Shown here: piece after piece, positions 20,560 through 29,115 of the stretch
Numbering within the stretch: the first letter of the stretch is position 1
Layout of the letters: each line of letters begins with the position of its first letter
Source: Microbacterium sp. SORGH_AS_0969
GTDB lineage: Bacteria; Actinomycetota; Actinomycetes; Actinomycetales; Microbacteriaceae
DNA length: 64,000 nt
Direction: 5' to 3'
NCBI RefSeq assembly: GCF_030818255.1
Contig: NZ_JAUTAG010000001.1
Coordinates: 2,542,001 to 2,606,000, forward strand
The notes under the pieces: generated by a model
What the model was told of the DNA's origin: nothing
What the model saw: only the letters and a program-made list of their open reading frames with translations
Databases searched by the model: none
Translations under genes and position numbers: made by a program

Positions 20560-20635
20560 GCCGCCTTAGCTCAGACGGCAGAGCGATTCACTCGTAATGA
20601 ATAGGTCAAGGGTTCGATTCCCTTAGGCGGCTCCA
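20560..20635 (+). tRNA. tRNA-Thr (anticodon CGT)
   Basis: A complete cloverleaf: acceptor GCCGCCT pairing with AGGCGGC, D-arm GCTC/GAGC, anticodon stem ATTCA/TGAAT around loop CTCGTAA (anticodon CGT, reading ACG), variable AGGTC, T-arm AAGGG/CCCTT with loop TTCGATT, U73 and an encoded CCA. The ACG codon is very common in these genes. A TAAGAT -10 lies at 20524-20529. Confidence 0.97.
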
Positions 20636-20638
20636 CCA

Positions 20639-20668
20639 CAGAAGGCCCGGGACACCCCGGGCCTTCTG
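20639..20668 (+). terminator. Terminator after tRNA-Thr
   Basis: A perfect 13-bp stem (arms 20639-20651 and 20656-20668) with a 4-nt loop directly after the tRNA 3' end. Confidence 0.85.
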
Positions 20669-20826
20669 CCGTTCACGGCAGCTTCGACGCGGTGGGTGCC
20701 CGCGGCCCGGGAACTCGGCATGCGACCGCTGCCCGGGTCCCCCGCCGCGGTCCCTCGTCATCGAGGCATCTCGCGGCGCCACGACGGCCGCGGTCGTACT
20801 CTCGGGAGCACAGCCCGGGAGGCCGC

Positions 20827-21333
20827 ATGACCCTCGCACCCGCACTACTGCGCCGCGTCCGCTTCTGTCTGACGGTGGTCGTCGTCGGTCTCGTCGTGAG
20901 TGGAGTGACCGCTTTCCCCCTGCGCGAGGAGCTTGCTCTGGCGCGGGACGTGCTGGCGCAGCTGAACGTGGGCTCGATCCTGCCGGGCGCCGTGTGGTGG
21001 GTGAACCGCGTCGCCGAGGGCCTGGATGCCACGGCCGCGGCGTATCCGTTCATCTCCTACGGCACGGACTGGCTCGCGTTCGCCCATCTCCTCATCGCGG
21101 TGGCCTTCCTCGGGCCGCTCGTCGATCCCGTGCGCAATGCCTGGGTCATCGTCTGGGGTCTCATCGCGTGCGCCGGCATCGTGCCGCTCGCGGCCATCGC
21201 GGGCGCGCTTCGGGGACTGCCGCTCGGGTGGCAGCTGATCGACATGTCGTTCGGCGTGGTCGCGGCGGTCCCGCTCGTTCTCGCGCTGGTGTGGACGCGT
21301 CGCCTCGCCAGTCCGATCGAGGCGGCCCGCTAG
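20827..21333 (+). CDS. Multi-pass membrane protein of unknown function
   Basis: A 168-aa protein that I do not recognise. It has about four hydrophobic segments: FCLTVVVVGLVVSGVTAF, WLAFAHLLIAVAFLGPL, AWVIVWGLIACAGIVPLAAIAG and SFGVVAAVPLVLALVW. The loop between the first two is about 50 residues and carries Trp and Tyr residues. GGGAGG lies 4 nt before the ATG at 20827. No operon partner is obvious; the next gene starts 67 nt downstream after a separate TAGGCT box. Confidence 0.8.
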   Translation: MTLAPALLRRVRFCLTVVVVGLVVSGVTAFPLREELALARDVLAQLNVGSILPGAVWWVNRVAEGLDATAAAYPFISYGTDWLAFAHLLIAVAFLGPLVDPVRNAWVIVWGLIACAGIVPLAAIAGALRGLPLGWQLIDMSFGVVAAVPLVLALVWTRRLASPIEAAR

Positions 21334-21400
21334 GCTGACGTCACCCGTTCTGCCCTGGCCCGACGGAGGCCGTCCCGTCCGCGACCCGCAGGAGACCCCC

Positions 21401-21796
21401 GTGTCGAACGCCCTCGACGCCGTCATCGAGATCTTCACGTGGGTGGGGCTGGGCGGTGGGACGTTGCTGGCCCTCCTCGCCGTCGTGCTGCTGCTCGCCG
21501 ACGGGACCTGGCTTCCGGCCCGTGCCGTGGTCGAGGAGGTCGACGGGGGCCGCGTGGTCCGGTGGTTCGACGATCACGGTGGGGTCAACGAAGCTCCGCT
21601 CTCCGCCCACGACGACGCGAAGATCGGGTCCGCCGACATGGCCGACATCTTCTACCGCCGGGGAAGCGCGCACCGCATGCGGCTCACGCGTGCGTCTCCC
21701 GTGGTGCGGTTCGTCTCGCTGCTCGCGGCCGGGATCCTCGGGCTCGGACTCATCGCCTTCGTGCTGTCGATCGTGGTGCTCTTCGCGCGGGGCTGA
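21401..21796 (+). CDS. Small membrane protein with two helices
   Basis: A 131-aa protein with an N-terminal helix (VGLGGGTLLALLAVVLLLADG), a central hydrophilic part of about 50 residues with VVRWFDDHGGVNEAPLS, and a C-terminal helix (FVSLLAAGILGLGLIAFVLSIVVLF). The GTG start has AGGAG 6 nt upstream. A TAGGCT -10 overlaps the stop codon of the previous gene. The family is not recognised; the soluble segment has no motif I can name. Confidence 0.8.
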   Translation: MSNALDAVIEIFTWVGLGGGTLLALLAVVLLLADGTWLPARAVVEEVDGGRVVRWFDDHGGVNEAPLSAHDDAKIGSADMADIFYRRGSAHRMRLTRASPVVRFVSLLAAGILGLGLIAFVLSIVVLFARG

Positions 21797-21810
21797 GAAC
21801 TGGCGCGAAA

Positions 21811-21841
21811 GCCATGTAGCTAGATAAGCTAGCGACATGGC
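21811..21841 (+). promoter_or_regulatory. Large dyad operator over the MMPL promoter
   Basis: A 31-bp interrupted palindrome centred on 21826, with outer arms GCCATGT/ACATGGC and inner arms GCTAG/CTAGC; only one of the 13 arm pairs fails. It covers the TAAGCT -10 box (21825-21830) and the start codon at 21837. A repressor bound here would block initiation. Length and form suit a TetR-type dimer pair, but no TetR gene is adjacent. Confidence 0.7.
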
Positions 21842-24140
21842 TCGCTCCTCCTCCACCCCTGCTCTTCGTCGCGACCGCGTCGCGCCGCGCGTCTCACGCT
21901 GGCTGCGCATCGGCATCCCGAGCCTGCTCGTGCTGATCTGGGTGGTCGGCGGATCGATCGGCGGCCCGTTCTTCGGCAAGGTCGACGAGGTCGCGACGAA
22001 CGACCAGTCGTCGTTCCTTCCGCAGTCGGCGGATGCCACGCGCGTCAGCGAGCGTCTCACCGACTTCACCGGCGGCGACACGATCCCGGCACTCATCGTC
22101 GCCGAGACGACGGACGGCACGGCGCTCTCGGACGCGCAGCTGACGGCGTTGAAGACTCTCGCCACCGCGGCCGCCGAACTCGAGGGAGTCGAGGGGGAGG
22201 CATCCCCACCCGTCGTCTCCGAGGACGGGCAGGCCGCGCAGATCTTCCTGCCCCTCGACAGCTCCGGAGAAGTGCGCGAGGTCGTGGAGGCCGTGCGGAC
22301 ACTCGTCGCGTCAGACGTCCCGGCCGGGGTGCAGGCGTGGGTGACCGGTCCGGCGGGGTTCACGGCCGACCTGGTCAAGGGTTTCCTCGGCATCGACGGT
22401 CTGCTGCTCATCGTCGCCCTCGGCGCCGTGTTCGTCATCCTCGTGGTCGTCTACCGGTCGCCCCTCCTGCCGATCCTCGTGCTGCTCACCTCGGTGTTCG
22501 CCCTGTGCGTGGCTCTGCTGACGGTGTGGTGGCTCGCGTTCGCCGGCATCGTCGTGCTCAACGGTCAGGTGCAAGGCATCCTGTTCATCCTCGTCATCGG
22601 GGCGGCGACCGACTACGCGCTGCTGTACGTGGCGCGGTTCCGCGAGGCGATCGGCGCGGGAGACAAACGGTGGGATGCCACGATCCGGGCGTGGAAGGGA
22701 GCGGTCGAGCCGATCCTGGCCTCAGGTGGCACCGTGATCGCGGGGCTCCTCTGCCTGCTACTGTCCGACCTCGCCACCAACCGCGCCCTCGGTCCGATCG
22801 CCTCGATCGGCATCGCCTTCGCCGTGCTGTCGGCGTTGACGTTCCTGCCGGCTCTTCTCGCCCTGTTCGGGCGCGCGGCCTTCTGGCCTTTCCTCCCCAA
22901 GGCCGGTGCGACCGATCTCCCCGACGACCTCACGGCTCCGGTGAAGGGGCTGTGGCCCCGCCAGGCGCGCTTCGTCGCCCGACGGGCGCGACCGGTGTGG
23001 ATCGTCTGCACGGTCGTCCTCCTCGCGGCGTGCGCGGGCCTGACGCAGCTCCGCGCGGACGGCGTGCCCTCGAGCGACCTCGTGCTGGGCGCATCCGAGG
23101 CCCGCGACGGCCAGGCGGCACTCGCCGAACACTTCCCGGGCGGCTCGGGCAGCCCCGCGTACGTCCTGGTGGCGGAGGACCGTGCCGCGACAGCGGTCGA
23201 GGTGCTCGATCGCGCGAGCGGCATCGACTCGGTCGCCGTCCTCTCCACCGATGCGATCGGCGGACAGGCACCCGTCCAGGCGGTGGACGGCAGCCTCGTG
23301 ACGACCGCGTTCGGCCCTCCGGGGACACCGGCACCCGCGCCCACCGTGTCCGACGGCGACGTGCTCCTGGCCGCGACGCTCACCGACACGGCGGATTCGG
23401 CCGCGGCCGACGACACGGTCCGTCAGCTCCGCGTCGATCTCGCCGATGCGCTGGGGGAGGGAACGGCCCTGGTGGGAGGGGTGACCGCGACCGACATCGA
23501 CTCCATCGACACGTCGATCCGCGACCGCACTCTCATCATCCCGATCGTCCTCGCGGTGATCCTACTGATCCTGATGGCGCTGCTGCGGTCGATCGTCGCG
23601 CCGGTGCTCCTCATCGGCACGGTCATCCTGTCGTTCGGGGCGGCGCTGGGCGTGAGCGCCCTCGTCTTCAACGGGCCCCTGGACTTCCCCGGCGCGGACC
23701 CTTCGGTTCCGCTGTACGGCTTCGTGTTCCTCGTCGCCCTCGGGGTCGACTACAACATCTTCCTGATGTCGCGTGTGCGCGAGGAATCCCTCGCTCATGG
23801 CACGCGCTCCGGCATCCTGCGCGGGCTCGTCGCGACGGGCGGGGTGATCACGTCGGCGGGTCTCGTGCTCGCGGCGACCTTCGCGGCGCTGGGTGTGATC
23901 CCCATCCTCTTCCTCGCCCAGCTCGCGTTCATCGTGGCCTTCGGCGTTCTGCTCGACACCTTCGTCGTCCGCTCGCTCCTCGTCCCGGCGCTCGCGTACG
24001 ACCTCGGCTCGGCGATCTGGTGGCCGTCGAAGCTGTGGCGTCGCGACCACGCGCAGTCGGCTAGCGGCGCGAGCGCGGGCCGGGACCCGCGCGACGGGCA
24101 GCCCGCCACCCGCGGGAGCGCGCGTAGGCTCGACGCATGA
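21837..24140 (+). CDS. MMPL/RND-family transporter
   Basis: A 767-aa transporter with two homologous halves, each with one outer helix, a large extracytoplasmic domain (about residues 45-180 and 405-560) and five helices. Recognisable is the helix block GAATDYALLYVARFREAI in half one and its match FLVALGVDYNIFLMSRVREES in half two, with the Asp-Tyr pair used for proton coupling. MMPL proteins export lipids or small molecules; here the substrate is unknown. The gene is probably leaderless: TAAGCT, 6 nt, ATG. The C-terminus is Arg/Ser-rich. The stop overlaps pncA. Confidence 0.93.
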   Translation: MARSSSTPALRRDRVAPRVSRWLRIGIPSLLVLIWVVGGSIGGPFFGKVDEVATNDQSSFLPQSADATRVSERLTDFTGGDTIPALIVAETTDGTALSDAQLTALKTLATAAAELEGVEGEASPPVVSEDGQAAQIFLPLDSSGEVREVVEAVRTLVASDVPAGVQAWVTGPAGFTADLVKGFLGIDGLLLIVALGAVFVILVVVYRSPLLPILVLLTSVFALCVALLTVWWLAFAGIVVLNGQVQGILFILVIGAATDYALLYVARFREAIGAGDKRWDATIRAWKGAVEPILASGGTVIAGLLCLLLSDLATNRALGPIASIGIAFAVLSALTFLPALLALFGRAAFWPFLPKAGATDLPDDLTAPVKGLWPRQARFVARRARPVWIVCTVVLLAACAGLTQLRADGVPSSDLVLGASEARDGQAALAEHFPGGSGSPAYVLVAEDRAATAVEVLDRASGIDSVAVLSTDAIGGQAPVQAVDGSLVTTAFGPPGTPAPAPTVSDGDVLLAATLTDTADSAAADDTVRQLRVDLADALGEGTALVGGVTATDIDSIDTSIRDRTLIIPIVLAVILLILMALLRSIVAPVLLIGTVILSFGAALGVSALVFNGPLDFPGADPSVPLYGFVFLVALGVDYNIFLMSRVREESLAHGTRSGILRGLVATGGVITSAGLVLAATFAALGVIPILFLAQLAFIVAFGVLLDTFVVRSLLVPALAYDLGSAIWWPSKLWRRDHAQSASGASAGRDPRDGQPATRGSARRLDA

Positions 24141-24715
24141 CCAGGGCACTGTTCATCGTCGATGTCCAGAACGATTTCACCGAGCACGGGGCTCTCGGAG
24201 TCGCCGGTGGCGACGCCGTCGCCGAGCGCATCTCGCGTTACCTCGCCACGCATGCCGACGAGTACGCCGTGATCGTCGCCTCGCGCGACTGGCATCACGG
24301 CGACGACGACAACGGCGGTCACTTCTCGGCCACCCCCGATTTCGTCGACTCGTGGCCGGTGCACTGCGTCGCGGAGACCGAGGGGGCCGAGTACGACGCG
24401 ATCTTCGACGCGGGGCGGGTGACTCATCACCTCAAGAAGGGGCAGGGGCATCCGGCGTATTCGTTGTTCGAGGGTGTCTCGGATGACGGGCAGACCGCGG
24501 CCGACATCCTCGACGCCCACGGCATCCGTGACATCGACATCGCCGGCATCGCGACCGACTATTGCGTGCGCGCCTCAGCCCTCGACGCCATCGCGGCGGG
24601 ACGCACGGTGCGGGTCTTCACCGACCTCGTCGCCGGCGTGCACCCCACATCCAGTGAGGCCGCGCTGGCCGAGATCGAGCGCGCCGGGGCGACGCTGGTG
24701 CCCTCAGAGCTCTAG
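24137..24715 (+). CDS. pncA: Nicotinamidase (isochorismatase family)
   Basis: A 192-aa cysteine hydrolase that converts nicotinamide to nicotinic acid for NAD salvage. The triad is visible: Asp in FIVDVQNDF, Lys in HHLKKGQGH, Cys in IATDYCVRAS. The metal-binding residues appear in SRDWHHGD and GGHF. TAGGCT lies 6 nt before the ATG, so it has a leaderless promoter inside the end of the MMPL gene even though the two overlap by 4 nt. Its last 12 nt overlap the convergent histidine kinase gene. Confidence 0.93.
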   Translation: MTRALFIVDVQNDFTEHGALGVAGGDAVAERISRYLATHADEYAVIVASRDWHHGDDDNGGHFSATPDFVDSWPVHCVAETEGAEYDAIFDAGRVTHHLKKGQGHPAYSLFEGVSDDGQTAADILDAHGIRDIDIAGIATDYCVRASALDAIAAGRTVRVFTDLVAGVHPTSSEAALAEIERAGATLVPSEL

Positions 24716-25831
24716 ATCGTCGGCCCGCGGCACCGAGATGGTGACCCGGGTCCCCACTCCCGGCTCGCTGGTGATGCGCAACACACCGTGATGCTCGGTC
24801 ACGACGCGCTGAACGCTCGCGAGACCGATGCCGCTTCCGCCGTCGTGGGGGTCGGCCAACCGGCCGCGTTCTCCCTCTTCGACGATCGAATGCAGATCGT
24901 CGGGATGGATGCCGCGACCGCGATCGCTCACGGAGATCACTGCTCCCTCGTCGGTCTCATACGTCTCGACGGTGATCTCGTCGTCAGAGTACTTGGCCGC
25001 GTTCTCGAGGACGTTGGCCACCGCGCGGCGCAGACCCAGGACGTCGCCCGTGACGGGGATGGCATCCATTCGTCCAAAGACGACGCGCCCCGTACTGTCG
25101 CCCGGGAGGACGAGAGCCACGGCCCCGCGTGCGACGAGATCGAGCGTCGCCCGCCGTCGCTCGCGCTCGGGCCGCGTCGTGGCGTTGGTCGCGAGGGCCT
25201 GAGCCATCGCCACCAGGTGTTCGCTCGCCTCGGACGCCAGGCGCAACAGCCGGTGGTCCGCGGGGAGCTCGTCGGCGAGAAGGTCGAGGTAGCCGCGCAG
25301 AGCGGTCACCGGGGAGAGCAGGTCGTGGGCGAAGGTGCGCTGAAGGGCAGCTTGTTCGTCGGCGGCCTGCTTCTCGCTCGTCAGGTCGCGCACGATCTTG
25401 ACGAACCCGAGGACCTGCCCCTGGTCGCTGCGGATGGCGGAGATGGTGACGCGCGCCCAGAACTCGGTCCCGTCCTTGCGGACCCGCCATCCCGTGTCTT
25501 CGACGTGACCGTCGCGCTGGGCGGACGCCAGGAGGCTATCCGGAACGCCGCGTCGCCGATCCTCCTCGCGATAGAAGCGTGAGAAGTGCGAGCCGACGAT
25601 CTCGTCTTCGGTGTAGCCCTTGATGAGCTCCGCCCCGAGGTTCCATCCGCGGACGAAACCCCCGCCGTCGAGCTTGACGATGGCGAACTGATCGACCTGA
25701 TCGTCCCAGTCGGTCGGCAGGACACGGCGGAAGGTCGCCAGCGGTCGTTCACCGCGGGCGGTTCCGTCGAGTCCGGAACCGCCGGGAGGAGAAGACTGCG
25801 CGGATGCGTTCACCGGGACAGGGTGGAACAC
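24704..25831 (-). CDS. PAS-domain sensor histidine kinase (soluble)
   Basis: A 375-aa kinase. A PAS domain lies at about residues 45-155 (WNLGAELIKGYTEDEIVGSHFSRFY, then the PAC block WRVRKDGTEFWARVTISAI). The H-box is FAHDLLSPVTALRGYL, N-box VLENAAKYSD, G1 VSDRGRGIHPDD, G2 GGSGIGLASVQRVV. There is no membrane segment, so it should sense a cytoplasmic signal. There is no response regulator next door, so it is an orphan. The start is GTG 25831 without a clear ribosome site; GTG seven codons in is an alternative. It ends inside the 3' end of pncA, tail to tail. Confidence 0.9.
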   Translation of the reverse strand: MFHPVPVNASAQSSPPGGSGLDGTARGERPLATFRRVLPTDWDDQVDQFAIVKLDGGGFVRGWNLGAELIKGYTEDEIVGSHFSRFYREEDRRRGVPDSLLASAQRDGHVEDTGWRVRKDGTEFWARVTISAIRSDQGQVLGFVKIVRDLTSEKQAADEQAALQRTFAHDLLSPVTALRGYLDLLADELPADHRLLRLASEASEHLVAMAQALATNATTRPERERRRATLDLVARGAVALVLPGDSTGRVVFGRMDAIPVTGDVLGLRRAVANVLENAAKYSDDEITVETYETDEGAVISVSDRGRGIHPDDLHSIVEEGERGRLADPHDGGSGIGLASVQRVVTEHHGVLRITSEPGVGTRVTISVPRADDLEL

Positions 25832-25931
25832 TCGGGAATGCTTGCTGAGGGCATTTCTTGATTTTCCTGTCCGTGCGAGGATCGCACCAGGACTTGACAG
25901 GGCGAACAGCGTGAGGAAACCATCGCGCGCC

Positions 25932-27509
25932 TCAGCTGACGGTCACGAGGGTGCGCTGCCACCCGCTCGACCCGTTCGGGGCGATGGCCGCCTGCTCCTG
26001 GATCTGCAGATTGCCCTGCTTGTCCCGCGCGCGCACGACGATGTAGTGCGTGCCCGCATCGGCGTTCCAGTCGAGCTTCCACTGCACCCACGACTGATCG
26101 TTGATCGGGGTCGACAGGGTGGCCTGCTGCCAGTCGCCGTCGTCGATGCTCACCTCGACGGCCTGCACGCCGACGGGCTGCGCCCACGCCATACCGGCGA
26201 TGACCACGTTGCCCGCCGGGACAGGATTGCCGATCTTCGGGGTGTCCACGCGCGACGACATCTTGATCGGCGCTTCAGCCGCGTAGCCGCGGGGCGTCCA
26301 GTACGCCTCCGCCTGATCGAAGCGCGTCACGGTCAGCTTGGTGACCCACTTCGTCGCCGACACGTATCCGTACAGTCCCGGAACGACCATGCGCACCGGG
26401 AAGCCGTGCTCGAACGGCAGCGGTTCGCCGTTCATGGCCACCGCGAAGATGGCGTCGAGGTCGTCGTCGACGAGAGAGGAGAGGGGAGTGGATGCCGTGT
26501 ACCCGTCGACGCTCTCGGACAGCACCATGTCCGCTCCGCTCTGCGGACCCGCTTTGCGCAGCACGTCGCGGATCGGCACGCCGGTCCAAATAGCGTTTCC
26601 GACGAGGTTTCCGCCGACCTCGTTCGACACGCAGGTCAGGGTCACGCCGTACTCGTCGAGACCCATGCCGACGAGGTCGTCGAAGCTCAGCTCGATCGGC
26701 GTGTCGACCATTCCCTCGATCGACAGCCTCCAGGTCGTCGGGTCGACGTTCGGGACGGTGAGCGCGGTGTCCACGCGGTAGAAGTCCGCGTTGGGCGTGA
26801 TGATCGGCGTCACACCCGGCACGCCGAGGTCGGCACCCGCGGGGACGGTCACGGTGCTGCGCGCCGCGGGGAGACGGAGGGCGTCGCGAGCGGCTGCGAC
26901 CGACGCCGTCGCGACATTCACGACGCGAGCGCCGACGCCCACGACGATCGCGGTCGCGGCGGCGATCCCCGAGACGATGAAGAATCCGCGACGATCGACC
27001 CCGGCAGCGGGAGCGTCCGCGGCCGAGGCATGGGCCACCCAGCGGCGCAGCCGCGCGGTCAGGGCGAGCAGGATCGCGACACCGGCGGCAGTGCCGACGA
27101 CGGGCGGCAGCCATGCCAGAGCGCCGGCGCCGGCGCGGGTCACGATGGCGGCGGTGGCCAGCGCCCCGCCGATCGCGAGGAGGACTGCCCCGACGAAGCG
27201 GAACCGGTACTCGAGCACGCCCGCGACCGCGGCGGCGACGGCGGCCCCCAGACCCACTCCGACCAGGAGTGCGATCTTGTCCGATTCGCCGAACAACGTG
27301 ATCGCCAGCTCCTTCAGCGGGCGCGGCACGATGTCGACGATGAACGAGCCCACGGCGAGGACCGGGCTGGCCGATCGGGCGAAGATCGCCGCCAGCAGCT
27401 CCGCGCTGCCCAGCAGAACGAGAGCCGACACGATCCCGGTGAGCGGCGCCCAGATCCATGAGCGCGGTCGGCGAGCAGCACCTGCGTCCGTCGTGGTTTC
27501 GGTGGCCAT
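25932..27509 (-). CDS. Membrane-anchored molybdopterin oxidoreductase (sulfite oxidase fold)
   Basis: A 525-aa protein. About five helices fill residues 20-190 (WAPLTGIVSALVLLGSAELL to FFIVSGIAAATAIVVGVGA), followed by the sulfite-oxidase molybdopterin domain with the Mo-ligand cysteine in VTLTCVSNEVGGNLVGNA. GFPVRMVVPGLYGYVSATKWV and the C-terminal dimerisation domain (GVQAVEVSIDDGDWQQA) follow. The membrane part resembles the actinobacterial YedY/YuiH-like proteins; the substrate is unknown. I start at ATG 27509, with AGGG 6-7 nt upstream. The leader word AGGGATGCCATGG recurs before the small gene at 30002. Confidence 0.92.
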   Translation of the reverse strand: MATETTTDAGAARRPRSWIWAPLTGIVSALVLLGSAELLAAIFARSASPVLAVGSFIVDIVPRPLKELAITLFGESDKIALLVGVGLGAAVAAAVAGVLEYRFRFVGAVLLAIGGALATAAIVTRAGAGALAWLPPVVGTAAGVAILLALTARLRRWVAHASAADAPAAGVDRRGFFIVSGIAAATAIVVGVGARVVNVATASVAAARDALRLPAARSTVTVPAGADLGVPGVTPIITPNADFYRVDTALTVPNVDPTTWRLSIEGMVDTPIELSFDDLVGMGLDEYGVTLTCVSNEVGGNLVGNAIWTGVPIRDVLRKAGPQSGADMVLSESVDGYTASTPLSSLVDDDLDAIFAVAMNGEPLPFEHGFPVRMVVPGLYGYVSATKWVTKLTVTRFDQAEAYWTPRGYAAEAPIKMSSRVDTPKIGNPVPAGNVVIAGMAWAQPVGVQAVEVSIDDGDWQQATLSTPINDQSWVQWKLDWNADAGTHYIVVRARDKQGNLQIQEQAAIAPNGSSGWQRTLVTVS

Positions 27510-27591
27510 GGCATCCCTCGTTCCCGACGGACGCACGCGGTATGCCCGTCACACCGTATTCGGAACCATGCGGAGAACGGATGCCGCGGGC

Positions 27592-28500
27592 TCAGCGCCG
27601 CGGCGCCAGGTGGAACAGCGCGACGCCCGACACGATCAGCGCGAGAGCGATCGCGAGGCCCGCGGTGAGCGGTTCGTTCAGCAGCGGGACGGCCACGACC
27701 GCGGTGAGGACGGGGCTGAGAGCCCCGGCGCTCGAGGCCAGGCTGCTCCCGAGATGCTTCACGGCGAGCACGTAGCACGCGGTCGAGAGCAGGCCCGTGC
27801 CGACGCCCTGGACCAGCGCGTACGTCGCGATCTGCGGTGCCGGGAGCGTCCCCGCGAGCAGGTGCGAGGGGAGCACGCCGGTCACCGCCAGGGCGAGCGC
27901 GACGATCGCGGAGGTGATGCTGATGACGACGATGACGCTCACCAGGTCCAGTCGAAGGGATGCCAGTCCCACCGTGTAGAGCGCCCACACGAGGCCCGCG
28001 GCCAGGAGCACGACGACCCCGCCGAGATCGGCCGCGCCGCCTCGGAGCATCGCGCTCGCCGCGACACCGAGGACGATGGCGGCGAGAGCGCCGAGACGTC
28101 GCCGCGAGACGGGTGTGCGGTGACGGAGGAAGAGCAGGAGCGTGACGAAGAGCGGAACCGTGCCGGGGACGAGGAGACCGGTCAGCCCGGCCGAGGTGAG
28201 CTCTGCGCCCCACGCGAAGAGGAGGAAGTGCGGGAGGCCGGCGAGGAGCACGAGACCGAGCGCGCCTGCGCCGGCGCCGCGGAGGGCGCGCAGTGTTCGA
28301 GGGATCCATGGGGTGAGAAGGAGCGCGGGCACGGTGAAGCGGAGGATCGCGGCATCCCCGGTCGTGAGGCCTGCTCCCTCGATCGCGCGTGTCGACAGCG
28401 CGAACGCCGACCACAGCGCGACGACGCCGGAAAGAGCGGCGACGCCGATGAGCGTGCCGCGCGACAGGGCGAGACGCGGGGACAGGACGAACGAGGTCAC
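27592..28500 (-). CDS. EamA-family (DMT) exporter
   Basis: A 302-aa permease with ten predicted helices in two EamA repeats, for example LIGVAALSGVVALWSAFALSTRAI and, in the second half, the ALSPVLTAVVAVPLLNEPLTAGLAIALALIVSGVAL block that marks the family. DMT permeases export amino acids or other metabolites. It is divergent from an Lrp/AsnC regulator, the usual pairing for amino-acid exporters. TACGCT stands 6 nt before the GTG start, so it is probably leaderless. Confidence 0.92.
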   Translation of the reverse strand: MTSFVLSPRLALSRGTLIGVAALSGVVALWSAFALSTRAIEGAGLTTGDAAILRFTVPALLLTPWIPRTLRALRGAGAGALGLVLLAGLPHFLLFAWGAELTSAGLTGLLVPGTVPLFVTLLLFLRHRTPVSRRRLGALAAIVLGVAASAMLRGGAADLGGVVVLLAAGLVWALYTVGLASLRLDLVSVIVVISITSAIVALALAVTGVLPSHLLAGTLPAPQIATYALVQGVGTGLLSTACYVLAVKHLGSSLASSAGALSPVLTAVVAVPLLNEPLTAGLAIALALIVSGVALFHLAPRR

Positions 28501-28537
28501 CTGGTCAGCGTAGGAATGCGGCGTGCGCAGTCGATTG

Positions 28538-28567
28538 CGAATATTGCTCTGTGGCGTCGAATATTGG
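28538..28567. promoter_or_regulatory. Lrp-type operator pair between EamA and Lrp genes
   Basis: Two copies of CGAATATTG (28538-28546 and 28558-28566), each with palindromic core AATATT, are exactly 20 bp apart, so they lie on one face of the helix. They stand in the 80-bp divergent gap. The AT-rich palindromic core and two-turn spacing fit Lrp/AsnC binding. Confidence 0.65.
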
Positions 28568-28580
28568 CAGAATCTGCTCC

Positions 28581-29045
28581 ATGCACGCTCTCGACGATAT
28601 CGACCGCCGTATTCTGCGAGAACTCCAGCGCGATGGCCGACTGTCCAATCAAGACCTCGCCGACCGTGTGGGCCTGTCGCCGTCGCCGTGTCTGCGCCGC
28701 GTTCGCCAGCTCGAGCAGGCCGGCATCCTCGAGGGATACCGTGCGGTCGTCTCTCCGAAGGCCGTCGACCTCACGATCACGGCGTTCGTCCGCCTGCGTC
28801 TCGCCTCTCACGAGGGGGCGACGGTCGACGCCGTCGAGGAGCGTCTGCGAGCTCTCCCGAACATCGTGGAGGCGCACCTCCTCGCGGGCGACTGGGACTA
28901 CCTCGTGCGCATCGTGACCCCGAGCTTCGAAGAGTACGAGCGCCTGCTCCGGGAGCACCTGCGGGCCATTCCGTCGCTCGCGTCCATCGACACGACGTTC
29001 GCTTTCGGGGTGACCAAGCCGCTGTCGCCGTTGCCTCTCGGATGA
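28581..29045 (+). CDS. Lrp/AsnC-family transcriptional regulator
   Basis: A 154-aa regulator: an N-terminal HTH (LDDIDRRILRELQRDGRLSNQDLADRVGLSPSPCLRRVRQLEQAG) and a C-terminal RAM domain with VEAHLLAGDWDYLVRIV. It is divergent from the EamA exporter and very likely controls it in response to an amino acid. I start at ATG 28581, since the conserved LDDIDRRIL block begins at once; ten extra upstream residues are possible but have no ribosome site. Confidence 0.94.
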   Translation: MHALDDIDRRILRELQRDGRLSNQDLADRVGLSPSPCLRRVRQLEQAGILEGYRAVVSPKAVDLTITAFVRLRLASHEGATVDAVEERLRALPNIVEAHLLAGDWDYLVRIVTPSFEEYERLLREHLRAIPSLASIDTTFAFGVTKPLSPLPLG

Positions 29046-29115
29046 CGACGCCCGCCGATACGATGGCACGACCCATGGCATCCGGGATCCGCCCCTGCCC
29101 GAGAGGAGTCCGCAC

